From Pelagicoccus sp. SDUM812005 (GTDB taxonomy: Bacteria > Verrucomicrobiota > Verrucomicrobiia > Opitutales > Opitutaceae): DNA of 64,000 bases. The position numbers and the translations under genes were made by a program. Shown in pieces: positions 17,898-25,929 of this stretch; position 1 is the first letter of the stretch, and each line of letters starts with the position of its first letter. Location of the stretch: the NCBI RefSeq assembly GCF_031127875.1, contig NZ_JARXIA010000015.1:1-64000 (forward strand), written 5' to 3'. The notes below the pieces were generated by a model that was not told the origin of the DNA, did no database searches, and was given only the letters and a program-made list of their open reading frames with translations.

Positions 17898-18902
17898 TTA
17901 GAGGTAGTCGAGCAGTGACTGGTTGAGAACCTGGCCGGCGCTCTTGAGCGAGGCCTGGTAGGCGTTTTGCACTTGGGTTAGCCTAACCACAGTTTGGGCA
18001 ATGTCCACGTCGGCCTCGGAAGAGATGTTTTCTTCGAGGTCGGTGTAGCGTTGTTGGTTGAGAGTGAGGTCGAACTCGATACGCATCTGGACCGAGCCTT
18101 GGCGGCTGAGGGCGAAGATCAGCTCGTCTTCGGAACTCTCGAGGCTATCGCGCATTTCCGGGGTCACCGCAGTGACCTCGCCCGTCTCGAGGGCGTCGCG
18201 CAGCTCGACCATCTTGTTGATGAAGTCCGCGAATTGCTGGTTGGTCGTTCCGTCGGTGTAGGGGCGAATCTTGCCGGTTTCCGAAAGGTGAAACTCAGGT
18301 CCGGAGGCTGCTCCCTCGTAGGAAACGGAAACGATTTTGCCGTTGCTCGGAAAGCTATGGCCTTCCGCCGGCGCCGCGACCACGTTGCCGCTGCTGTCGG
18401 TTTTGACAATGTCTCCGGTTCCCGCGTCCCTCGCGTACCGGTTTCCGTCAGCGTCCTCCATTACCATCTCGAAGGGCTGGGAACCGGTATCCATGCCACC
18501 GAAAATGTATTCGCCGTTGAACTTCGCATTGGCGCTTTGCATGGCGTGCTCGATGAGCTCGTCCACTTCCTCGGCGTAGGCCTTCATCCCGTCCGGTCCC
18601 TTGAGCCCGTCCGCCAAGATCGCGAGCTCGCTCACGCGGTCGGATATCTGCATAAAGTTCTGCAGCTGCGAGATGGTGGTGTTGTTGATGTTCTGGGCGC
18701 GGGCCGCGTTCTTGGAAAACTGCGTGATGCGGCCCTTTTCTTCCTGCATGTCCAGGATGCGGTTCGCCGATGCAGAGTCTTCGGACACCTTGGAGATGCG
18801 CTGTCCGGTCGACACCTGCTCGTTGAGCTTGTTCATGTCCTTGGTGGTCCGCTGCAGGTGACCAAGAAGGGTGTCGGGAAATGTGTTAGTGGTGACTCTC
18901 AT
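17898..18902 (-). CDS. flgL: Flagellar hook-filament junction protein FlgL (HAP3)
   Basis: 334 residues. The N-terminal flagellin-like coiled coil (RVTTNTFPDTLLGHLQR, LNEQVSTGQRISKVSEDS) and the C-terminal one (DVDIAQTVVRLTQVQNAYQASL, LNQSLLDYL) identify FlgL; the middle is the family-variable domain. Second hook-associated protein, joining FlgK to the filament. It follows flgK by 41 bases. Exported substrate of the flagellar type III system, probably chaperoned by the FlgN-like protein encoded two genes upstream. Confidence 0.95.
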   Translation of the reverse strand: MRVTTNTFPDTLLGHLQRTTKDMNKLNEQVSTGQRISKVSEDSASANRILDMQEEKGRITQFSKNAARAQNINNTTISQLQNFMQISDRVSELAILADGLKGPDGMKAYAEEVDELIEHAMQSANAKFNGEYIFGGMDTGSQPFEMVMEDADGNRYARDAGTGDIVKTDSSGNVVAAPAEGHSFPSNGKIVSVSYEGAASGPEFHLSETGKIRPYTDGTTNQQFADFINKMVELRDALETGEVTAVTPEMRDSLESSEDELIFALSRQGSVQMRIEFDLTLNQQRYTDLEENISSEADVDIAQTVVRLTQVQNAYQASLKSAGQVLNQSLLDYL

Positions 18903-18943
18903 CGTTGTGGGAATGTGAGATTATTTCGTATTCAAAAATTGGG

Positions 18944-20413
18944 TTAAACGAGTCGGTTCACGATAACATCCAGCATCTCGTCGATAGCGCGGATGAGCTT
19001 GCCGGTCGCTTCGAAGGCTCGCTGGTACTTCATCATATCCGTCATTTCCTCGTCGAGCGACACGCCAGAGACGGATTCCTGCTGCTGCTTGAGCATATCG
19101 AAGACGATGTTTTCGTCCTCGAGGCGAGCGTCGACCTTGGCCACGTTTTCGCCGAGGTCGGTTACGACCGAACGGTAGAAGGTGGAGAAGCTGCGGTTTC
19201 CAAGAGAGGCAATCCGGTCGTCGTCGAGCTCAGCGATGGCGAGCGTGAGAGAGTTGTCTCCCAAGTTTTGGTCCGGATCGTTAGTGGTGCGCAGGGTGCT
19301 GGAAGTCAGGTCCGCCGCCAGCGTAATTCCGGCTGCGGTGAACTCGGCCGCGTTTCCGGTATCGGCAAAAAAGTTGGTGGTCGCCGGAGCGGTCCCCGTA
19401 TTGTACAAGCCATTGATCTGCGTTACGAGCTCCTTGGCGAGCCCATCGAGCCCGCGACGGTATTCCGCGATCGCGCCATCCCTTGCCTTGAGGGAACCTT
19501 CGATGCTGCCGCTCTTGATCTCGATCTGTATTTGATCGTCCCCTACCACGAACTGGTAGTTCGGATTCGAGCTGGTGGAGTCGATGAAAGCAACTTCCTG
19601 GAAGCGGCCGCGCTCCACGAGATTGAGCTGTGGCGAGTCGCCGCCGACCGTGGGAACGTAAACGCGAATCTGTCCAGAGCTGTCGGGGATTTCCTCGACC
19701 TTGACCTGCATCAGTTCGGAAAGGTCTTCCAGAACGCCTTGGCGCTGGTCCCGCAAGCTGAGAGCCTGACCGGCCCGGCTAGACTCGGCGCGAGCGATCT
19801 CGGAATTCAGGCGGGCGATCTCTTCGATCATCTGGTTCGCCGAACCGAGATCCGTACGCACCTGCAAGCCGATGTCTTCGTGCAGGTCGCTGAAGCGTTC
19901 CGCGGTGACGTTGAGCTTTTCGGTGAGGATGTCTGCCTTTTGCAGGAGGGATTCCTTTTCCGCGTCGGACCCGGGATTCGCGGAGAGGGAATGGAAGGCA
20001 TTGAAAAAGTTGTTGAGGGTTTCGGCGATGCCGCCGCTGCCGCCGCCATTGGCCGTAGCGCCGTCGATGAAGGGAGAATCTCCGGTACGGTCGATCTCCT
20101 GGCCGAGGCTGGATTCCGCCTTGGCAAGGGCCGCTTGCTGAGACGTGAGCGATGCGTTCAAGCTGGTTTCCCGCAAAACCTCGCGGTCGAGCACGGCGTC
20201 GCGCATATGCTCGAAGCCTTGCACCTCGACACCCAAGCCGCGCGGGCCGCCCACCGTCTGCACATAGCCATCCTCCCCGATCACCACCCTCTGGCGAGCG
20301 TAGTCGGGGTTGTTGACGTTTGCCATGTTGTTGCCAGCAGTGGTCACCCCAAAGCGGTGGGCAGTGAGCGCTTTGCTAGCGTTGGCAAGTTCGCCTAAGA
20401 TGTTTCCGGACAT
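18944..20413 (-). CDS. flgK: Flagellar hook-associated protein FlgK (HAP1)
   Basis: 489 residues. N-terminal rod/hook signature (ALTAHRFGVTTAGNNMANVNNPDYARQRVV in outline) and C-terminal VSGVSLDEEMTDMMKYQRAFEATGKLI, which is the standard HAP1 ending, flank a long middle domain. Forms the first ring of the hook-filament junction. Encoded between the FlgN-like chaperone and flgL. Size is normal for the family. Confidence 0.96.
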   Translation of the reverse strand: MSGNILGELANASKALTAHRFGVTTAGNNMANVNNPDYARQRVVIGEDGYVQTVGGPRGLGVEVQGFEHMRDAVLDREVLRETSLNASLTSQQAALAKAESSLGQEIDRTGDSPFIDGATANGGGSGGIAETLNNFFNAFHSLSANPGSDAEKESLLQKADILTEKLNVTAERFSDLHEDIGLQVRTDLGSANQMIEEIARLNSEIARAESSRAGQALSLRDQRQGVLEDLSELMQVKVEEIPDSSGQIRVYVPTVGGDSPQLNLVERGRFQEVAFIDSTSSNPNYQFVVGDDQIQIEIKSGSIEGSLKARDGAIAEYRRGLDGLAKELVTQINGLYNTGTAPATTNFFADTGNAAEFTAAGITLAADLTSSTLRTTNDPDQNLGDNSLTLAIAELDDDRIASLGNRSFSTFYRSVVTDLGENVAKVDARLEDENIVFDMLKQQQESVSGVSLDEEMTDMMKYQRAFEATGKLIRAIDEMLDVIVNRLV

Positions 20414-20458
20414 ATGGTGTGGGTATCCAAATTTTGAATTCGCGTCGCCGAGAGGCTA

Positions 20459-20968
20459 CTACACGAACGCTTGATAGCGGGTTGGGAGCTTGGTCTTAAC
20501 TCCGACGCGTCCCTTCTTGGTGTAGGTACGGTTGTAATTTTCTGGCTGCAGCTTCTGCATGGTCTCGTGGTTGATCTCCATGGTACGGGAGAGCAGCATG
20601 AAGTTCTGGCGCGCCTTCTGGCGGGTGCGGCGGATCATGTGGTTGATCTCGTCCACCAGGGCCTGCAGCATGGGCTGCATGAAGTCGGGGAAATGCTCGA
20701 TGAGTTGGGAAAGCGGCTTCTCCTCGTCCGCTCCGCAACCGCGGGCCATCTCGCGGACGAACTCCTCGCGGCGTTCGCGCAGGCCGCCCATCTCGGACAT
20801 GTAGCCTTCGATCTCGGAATTGGTGGCAAGCACCAGCTCCGGGTCGCGGCTGAAGATCTCCTCCTGCTGGCGCTCGAGGAGATTGTACAAACCTCCATAC
20901 TCCTGCACCTCGTTGCGAAGGAGCTCTACCAGCGGGTTCCAATCCTTTTCTTCAAAGTTATTACTCAT
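20459..20968 (-). CDS. flgN: FlgN-family export chaperone
   Basis: 169 residues, largely alpha-helical with two long charged helices (PLVELLRNEVQEYGGLYNLLERQQEEI as the first) and no membrane segment. Position immediately before flgK and flgL, and the FlgN-type N-terminal helix, support a chaperone for those two hook-associated proteins. Its start overlaps the end of the upstream rod-binding gene by 8 bases, indicating translational coupling. Family similarity is moderate, so the assignment leans partly on context. Confidence 0.8.
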   Translation of the reverse strand: MSNNFEEKDWNPLVELLRNEVQEYGGLYNLLERQQEEIFSRDPELVLATNSEIEGYMSEMGGLRERREEFVREMARGCGADEEKPLSQLIEHFPDFMQPMLQALVDEINHMIRRTRQKARQNFMLLSRTMEINHETMQKLQPENYNRTYTKKGRVGVKTKLPTRYQAFV

Positions 20969-21299
20969 GGGAATCTGTTCCCTTTCCTTCGTTTAGTTCT
21001 TGAGGAAACAGCTGGGCCTGCAGCACCGAAGAGAATCCGAGGGATCCGCTCTGGGTGATGCTCGAGGCCAAGGAGTCCTTGATTAAGTGTTCGTACATGG
21101 GGGTCGATCCGGCTCCGAAGAGTCCGTGTTCCGGGTCCATCGGCTTAAGGGCTTCATCGAGAAATTGACGCAGGAGAATACCTTCGAACTCTCCACCGAG
21201 CTGCTGCATCTGCTCGGCTCTCGAGGTCTCCCCGGTGAGCATCTGCTCTTTCCAGGAAGCGCCGGTGAGGCCTGACATCGCTGTGCTTGTTACGTCCAT
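20961..21299 (-). CDS. flgJ: Rod-binding protein (FlgJ N-terminal domain only)
   Basis: 112 residues matching the rod-binding domain: QLGGEFEGILLRQFLDEALKP and SPMYEHLIKDSLASSITQSGS-type blocks, with GLFGAGSTP between. The C-terminal muramidase domain of enteric FlgJ is absent, so wall penetration must use another hydrolase. Acts in the periplasm as a scaffold or cap for rod assembly. Encoded between flgI and flgN, overlapping the latter by 8 bases. Confidence 0.9.
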   Translation of the reverse strand: MDVTSTAMSGLTGASWKEQMLTGETSRAEQMQQLGGEFEGILLRQFLDEALKPMDPEHGLFGAGSTPMYEHLIKDSLASSITQSGSLGFSSVLQAQLFPQELNEGKGTDSHE

Positions 21300-21341
21300 T
21301 TCGTTTATTGACTAGTTCTAAAATTAAGGTGCGGGGCCTGC

Positions 21342-22439
21342 CTACTTGATGATGAGCTCGGCCTGGAGGGCGCCGGCGCTTTTCATGGCTTGCAGGATAG
21401 ACATCATTTCACGGGTCGAAACGCCCATGGCATTGAGAGCGTTGGTCACTTGCTGGATGGTCGGGTAGTCGGGGATCATGTGGAAGGCGCCGAGCTCTTC
21501 GGTAACCTCCACTTCCGTACCCTGAGTCACTTCCGTATTTCCGGCCTGGGCAAAGGGTCCCGGCTGGGAAACGTTTTGCGAACGGGCAATGGTGAGGCTG
21601 AGCGAGCCGTGGCTCACTGCGACGGTCGAGACGCGCACGCCGGCCGTCGCCACGATGGTGCCCGTACGTTCGTTGATGATGATGCGAGCAGGAGTGTCCG
21701 GCTCGATGCTGATCCCTCCGATCGAGGAAATGAAGTCGACCTCGCGGCCAAGGTAGATCTCCGGGATGGTGACCTGTACGGCGGCAGCGTCGACAGCCAT
21801 GGTGCTCGCCGGGAAAATGACGTTGATCCCTTCGGCCAACTTGGAAGCCGTGTTGTAGTCGGGATTGCGCAAGAGGAGCTTCACGCTTCCGCCCTTGCCC
21901 ACTTCCATCTCGATCTCGCGCTCCACGATGGCACCGTTGGCGATCTGGCCGACGGTCGGATGGTTCTTCTGAACCGTCGCTCCCCCTGCTCCGCCGTTTC
22001 CGCCCAAGTAGCCCCCGACCGCGATCTGGCCCTGGGCCACCGCGTAAACCATGTCGTCCGCACCCAAGAGCGGGGTCTGCAACAGCACTCCGCCCTGCAA
22101 GCTTTCCGCATCGCCGATCGAAGAAACGGTCACGTCGATGCGAGTGCCCTCGCGAGCGAAGGGCGGGATGTCGGCCGTGATCATGACTGCAGCCACGTTC
22201 TCGGACTTCAATTCCTCCGCGTCCACGGTGAGTCCAAAGCGACGCAGCGAGTTCGCCACCGCGTTGATGGTCATAGGAGAGGCGCTATCGCCGTCGCCCG
22301 CCAAGCCGATGACAAGACCGTAACCCACGAGCTGATTGTCCCGCCCGCCGTCAACGATTACGAGGTCCTTAACTCGAGCCGCTTGTACCGAAACTGCGGA
22401 TACAGCGAGAAATAAAAGTGTGCGTGCTAGGAATTTCAC
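21342..22439 (-). CDS. flgI: Flagellar P-ring protein FlgI
   Basis: 365 residues with a cleavable signal peptide (MKFLARTLLFLAVSAVSVQA) that begins at a GTG start codon at 22439. The FlgI core is clear: VDGGRDNQLVGYGLVIGLAGDGDS, then NVAAVMITADIPPFAREGTRIDVTVSS in outline, and the C-terminal NALNAMGVSTREMMSILQAMK. Forms the periplasmic ring around the rod. Presence of this gene together with flgH shows a Gram-negative type basal body. Confidence 0.96.
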   Translation of the reverse strand: MKFLARTLLFLAVSAVSVQAARVKDLVIVDGGRDNQLVGYGLVIGLAGDGDSASPMTINAVANSLRRFGLTVDAEELKSENVAAVMITADIPPFAREGTRIDVTVSSIGDAESLQGGVLLQTPLLGADDMVYAVAQGQIAVGGYLGGNGGAGGATVQKNHPTVGQIANGAIVEREIEMEVGKGGSVKLLLRNPDYNTASKLAEGINVIFPASTMAVDAAAVQVTIPEIYLGREVDFISSIGGISIEPDTPARIIINERTGTIVATAGVRVSTVAVSHGSLSLTIARSQNVSQPGPFAQAGNTEVTQGTEVEVTEELGAFHMIPDYPTIQQVTNALNAMGVSTREMMSILQAMKSAGALQAELIIK

Positions 22440-22475
22440 GATGCGAATGAGAGTATTGGCTGGAAGCTTTACTTA

Positions 22476-23084
22476 TTAGAGTACGTTAGTCACATCGACT
22501 AAGCGCTGGATCCAGCCCTTGGTTTGAGCATTTTTGAGGTCACCTTCACTAAATAGCTCAATCGAAGCGTTGAGAACATGGAAGGAGGATATCGTATTGT
22601 CCGACTCAACATCATCCCCCCTAACAATACCTCGGACAACGAGGTACTGCGCTTCACCAGACGACTTGATTTTACGCGCCCCTTCGATCAATAGGTTGCC
22701 GTTTGGCTGAACATCGACGACCATAACCGCAATCTTCGACTGAAGCAGATTGGAATCTGCGAGCGACCCCGAACCATTGAAGCTCTCTTGAGGATTACCG
22801 AGATTAACCGAAGGTAATGTCTCATTGGCAGAGTTAAACACTCGAGGAATTACAATCGAATCGATGGCGTGGTTTAAGGTAGAACTCGTGCCTGATGACT
22901 TAGAAGTTGATCGATTCGCAATCGTTTCTTCATCAACTTCAACAGTTAGAATATCTCCGATGCCTGCGGCCGTGCGATCCGCGAACATGCCGCGCTCGGT
23001 ATTGCGAGGTGATTCCCAAAGAGACTTGCCAAAAACAGCCCCTGCAAAAACGAGGGCACATGTAATTAAAATTCGTATACGCAT
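22476..23084 (-). CDS. flgH: Flagellar L-ring protein FlgH, without lipobox
   Basis: 202 residues. Family blocks: SLWESPRNTERGMFADRTAA, GDILTVEVDEET, SLADSNLLQSKIAVMVVDVQPNGNLLIEGARKI (outline), YLVVRGIVRGDDV and the C-terminal KGWIQRLVDVTNVL. The signal sequence (MRIRILITCALVFAGAVFGKS) has its only Cys in the hydrophobic core at residue 9 and none at the cleavage site, so the usual FlgH lipoprotein anchor seems absent. Base composition is visibly lower in GC (about 47-50 percent in sampled lines) than the neighbouring flgI (above 65 percent in sampled lines). Forms the outer-membrane ring. Confidence 0.94.
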   Translation of the reverse strand: MRIRILITCALVFAGAVFGKSLWESPRNTERGMFADRTAAGIGDILTVEVDEETIANRSTSKSSGTSSTLNHAIDSIVIPRVFNSANETLPSVNLGNPQESFNGSGSLADSNLLQSKIAVMVVDVQPNGNLLIEGARKIKSSGEAQYLVVRGIVRGDDVESDNTISSFHVLNASIELFSEGDLKNAQTKGWIQRLVDVTNVL

Positions 23085-23107
23085 TTCAGTGAGGTGCTAG
23101 AGTTGGC

Positions 23108-23971
23108 TTAAAAGATGACTTCGACACGGTTTTCCCCGATAACACGGGCTGAGAACTGCTTGGAGGAATCTAGGTTTTGCAGGAGAATCAGGTCGCCATC
23201 GCTGCCGTCCTGGCGGGCCACCGCTCGCATGGTGATCGCGAGCAGGCCGCTCACGGCGGAAACCTCCACAACGTCTCCCTTGCGAACCAAAGAGCGCTCT
23301 ACCAGGTCGCTCCACTTGAGCGGCTTGCCGGGAACGATATCCCGAGCGTACTCGTGGCGAAGCAGGCTTTCGAGGCTCGCGGGAACCGCGTTGGGCTCGC
23401 CGAGCAGGTCGACGGGACGGCTTTCGAAATCGGATGGCGATGCCAGTTCGCCGCGGCGCAGGTGCGTGCGCGGATACCAGACCTCGCTGAGCAAGTGGGC
23501 GCGAAACGGTACCGTCCACTCCCCTAGCACGCCTTTGGCATTTTCAACCTGGAAGCGCAGGAGGATGTTTCCGCGAGAGAGATTGGCCGGCGCGTTGTTG
23601 AGCTGCACGACGAAAGGGTGCGAGTATCCTGAAAGGTCCGGCAAGTCGCGCAGGGCGACGAGCGAAAGGTCGCCTGCGATTCGCAAATGGGCTGCCAGCT
23701 CCTTGGTGATGGCCTCCTGCACTTCGGAAGCGAGAATCGCGTCTTCGGAATAAGTCTTCTCCGCTGGAGCGGCCGCTTCCGTTCGCGCTTGAACGGTGGA
23801 TACGCTTCGCATTGGCTTCACGGACTGTACCTTCTGAGTGGATACAGAAGCCACTTCCGCCATAGGAAGCGGAGCGAGAATGTCGTCGAGCGAGGCGCGG
23901 AGCGCGGAAGCGAAAATGAAGATCGCGATGCCGAGACCGAACGAGAGGCGTAGGAAGATGGAGATTTTCAT
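23108..23971 (-). CDS. flgA: Flagellar P-ring assembly chaperone FlgA
   Basis: 287 residues, longer than the roughly 220 of enteric FlgA. Signal-anchor or signal peptide at residues 5-26 (IFLRLSFGLGIAIFIFASAL). An N-terminal extension of about 60 residues precedes the FlgA region. The C-terminal SAF domain is evident: VVEVSAVSGLLAITMRAVARQDGSDGDLILLQNLDSSKQFSARVIG in outline, with the typical S-K-x-x-x-A-x-V ending. Helps FlgI polymerise in the periplasm. Lies between flgG and flgH. Confidence 0.9.
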   Translation of the reverse strand: MKISIFLRLSFGLGIAIFIFASALRASLDDILAPLPMAEVASVSTQKVQSVKPMRSVSTVQARTEAAAPAEKTYSEDAILASEVQEAITKELAAHLRIAGDLSLVALRDLPDLSGYSHPFVVQLNNAPANLSRGNILLRFQVENAKGVLGEWTVPFRAHLLSEVWYPRTHLRRGELASPSDFESRPVDLLGEPNAVPASLESLLRHEYARDIVPGKPLKWSDLVERSLVRKGDVVEVSAVSGLLAITMRAVARQDGSDGDLILLQNLDSSKQFSARVIGENRVEVIF

Positions 23972-23973
23972 GA

Positions 23974-24756
23974 CTAGCGCTTGAGTTGGCTGACCTGCTG
24001 CATCATGGAGTCCGAAGTCTGGATCGACTTGGAATTAATTTCGTAAGCTCGCTGAGCGAGGATCATGTTCACCATCTCTTCGACGATGTTCACGTTGGAA
24101 GTCTCGAGGTAGCCTTGCTGCAAGGTACCGGTTCCGTTCTCACCCGGAGCGCCCACGGTGGGAGTACCGCTGGCTTCCGTTTGACGGAAGAGATTGCCTC
24201 CCAAGCCCAGCAGACCCGCTGGATTCGCGAAGCGCGAAAGCGTGATCTCGCCGGTGCCGAGGATATCTCCGTTGTCGGAGGTGAAGGTCACCCCGCCATT
24301 AGAGTTGATGGAGATGTTATTGAAGCCGGCTGGCGGAGTCGGAAAGCCGACGATGGGCATACCTTGGGAATTGGTGACTTGCCCGTCCGGACCTACCTTG
24401 AAAGCGCCGTCGCGCGAGTAGAGCGAATCTCCATCCGGCCCCGTGACCTGGAAAAATCCGTCTCCCACGATCGCCACGTCCATGTCCTCGCCGGTCTGGG
24501 AAACCTGACCTTGGGTGAAGACCTTGGAGGTGGAAACCACCTGCGTACCGGTGCCGACCTGAATGCCGGTGGGAACGATGCTGCCGCCCGCGTCGGCTCC
24601 GACCGACTTGGGCACTTGGTAAAACATGTCCTGAAACTCGACCTTGCTCTTCTTGAAGCCGGTCGTGCTCACATTCGCTATGTTATTGGAGATAACATTG
24701 AGATTGGTCTGCTGGGCCTCCATGCCGCTCGCTGCGGAGTATAGTGAAATGCTCAT
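23974..24756 (-). CDS. flgG: Flagellar distal rod protein FlgG
   Basis: 260 residues, the normal length. N-terminal LYSAASGMEAQQTNLNVISN then NIANVSTTGFKKSKVEFQD, and C-terminal YLETSNVNIVEEMVNMILAQRAYEINSKSI (outline), which are the diagnostic FlgG blocks. Forms the distal rod through the P and L rings. Encoded 42 bases after flgF. Confidence 0.97.
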   Translation of the reverse strand: MSISLYSAASGMEAQQTNLNVISNNIANVSTTGFKKSKVEFQDMFYQVPKSVGADAGGSIVPTGIQVGTGTQVVSTSKVFTQGQVSQTGEDMDVAIVGDGFFQVTGPDGDSLYSRDGAFKVGPDGQVTNSQGMPIVGFPTPPAGFNNISINSNGGVTFTSDNGDILGTGEITLSRFANPAGLLGLGGNLFRQTEASGTPTVGAPGENGTGTLQQGYLETSNVNIVEEMVNMILAQRAYEINSKSIQTSDSMMQQVSQLKR

Positions 24757-24798
24757 GTTCTTGGGTCGTTTGAGTTTTAGGAAATTCGATTAGTTGGC

Positions 24799-25551
24799 TT
24801 AGTGGCCGCCAAGGGATTGGATCGCCTTGCCGAGCACCTCGTCGTGCTGCTGGATCACCTTCTGGTTGATCTGGAAGGAACGGGAGACGTTGATCATGTT
24901 GATCATTTCGGTAGTAGCGGAGACGTTGCTCTGCTCGAGAGCGCCGTGGCGGAGCAAGGGAGCGTCGACGTTGCGATTGTAGCCTACGTCATTCGGACCC
25001 ACTACGAATCCGCCGTGCGAACGGACCATCTGGTCCGGATTTTCGATGTCGCGGATGCTGAGCTTGGCCAGAGGCGCCCCACCTTGGCTGATGGTTCCGT
25101 CGCTAGCGGCGGAAAACGCGCCGAGGCCGCGACGCAGCTTGATCGGGTGGCGCGTGTCGTCCAGGACGTGGAAGCCCTGCTTGCTGACGAGCTCGCCTTC
25201 GTCGTTCACCTTGAATTGGCCGTCGCGAGTGTAGACGAGCTGGCCGTCGTCGGTGCGAAGCTCGAAGAAGCCCTTGCCCTCGAGCGCGAAATCGTACTCG
25301 CCGTTGGTGGTGACGATGGATCCGCTGGAAAAGTCTACCGCCCCGACCCCCTTGGTCTGGATGGTCGCGTGCTGAAGGATGTTTCCGAAGTCGTTCTTGA
25401 TTCCAACCTTGCCCGCTTCGACGCCTTCGAAGGACAGCACCGCCTTCTTGTAGCCTGGGGTAGACGACTGGGAAATGTTCTGGGCAATCGAATTGTTCCA
25501 GCTTTCCAGGCCCGTCATGGCCGCTGCGTTTTGGTAGACTCCGTTCAACAT
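24799..25551 (-). CDS. flgF: Flagellar proximal rod protein FlgF
   Basis: 250 residues from the ATG at 25551 (MLNGVYQNAAAMTGLESW), which aligns with FlgF/FlgG starts; the frame opens six codons earlier. NISQSSTPGYKKAVLSFEGV, EYDFALEGKGFFELRTDDG and the C-terminal EQSNVSATTEMINMINVSRSFQ identify a rod protein, and the place before flgG indicates FlgF. First gene of a new unit: a terminator and a sigma-54-type promoter lie just upstream. There is no Shine-Dalgarno sequence and the predicted transcription start is within about 3 bases of the ATG. Confidence 0.93.
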   Translation of the reverse strand: MLNGVYQNAAAMTGLESWNNSIAQNISQSSTPGYKKAVLSFEGVEAGKVGIKNDFGNILQHATIQTKGVGAVDFSSGSIVTTNGEYDFALEGKGFFELRTDDGQLVYTRDGQFKVNDEGELVSKQGFHVLDDTRHPIKLRRGLGAFSAASDGTISQGGAPLAKLSIRDIENPDQMVRSHGGFVVGPNDVGYNRNVDAPLLRHGALEQSNVSATTEMINMINVSRSFQINQKVIQQHDEVLGKAIQSLGGH

Positions 25552-25561
25552 TTGGGTGCAA

Positions 25562-25581
25562 CAAAGCAACCCACATGCCAG
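25562..25581 (-). promoter_or_regulatory. Sigma-54-type promoter for flgF unit
   Basis: On the minus strand CTGGCATGTGGGTTGCTTTG, matching TGGCAY-N5-TTGCW with GG and GC ten bases apart. Predicted start about 25554, only 3 bases before the flgF ATG at 25551. A perfect inverted repeat CTGCAA-TAAC-TTGCAG lies 18 bases upstream at 25599-25614 and could be an activator site. Confidence 0.75.
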
Positions 25582-25634
25582 ATCTACAAACAGCTAAACT
25601 GCAATAACTTGCAGCTTTCTTAAAATCATACGGC

Positions 25635-25659
25635 AAAAAATGCCCCAAAGGACAGGGCA
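25635..25659 (-). terminator. Weak rho-independent terminator after orf84
   Basis: Short stem TGCCC / GGGCA with a 9-base loop, followed on the minus strand by TTTTTT. It closes the motor unit 14 bases after the orf84 stop and precedes the flgF promoter. Confidence 0.6.
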
Positions 25660-25672
25660 GTATCTGCAGCGG

Positions 25673-25927
25673 CTACTCCTCGTAGCTGCAGTCGATCTCC
25701 GTCACCTGTCCGCAATTGCAGGTGACCACGATCTTGGTGACGCGTCCGTCTTCGGAGACGTAGGCGACCTTGCTGCCGCCCTCTCCGCAAACTTCGCTCT
25801 CCTCCCGGTTCTCCGACTCGGGAGCCGCAAGCTGCCCAAAGCCTTGGGAAACCGCGGGGAGCTTCATGGAGTCCTTGGCTTTCTTGGACTCTCCAAGTTG
25901 TTCTCTGCCTGAAAGATAGCTATCCAT
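25673..25927 (-). CDS. Small unrecognised protein downstream of motB
   Basis: 84 residues. The N-terminal half is polar and looks disordered (SGREQLGESKKAKDSMKLPA); the C-terminal half is a predicted beta ribbon with CNC and a further Cys (VTKIVVTCNCGQVTEIDCSYEE, cited as a marker), plus one Cys at about residue 47. It could be a metal-binding knuckle. Its start is two bases after the motB stop, so it is almost certainly translated with motA-motB. No family recognised. Confidence 0.75.
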   Translation of the reverse strand: MDSYLSGREQLGESKKAKDSMKLPAVSQGFGQLAAPESENREESEVCGEGGSKVAYVSEDGRVTKIVVTCNCGQVTEIDCSYEE

Positions 25928-25929
25928 TC

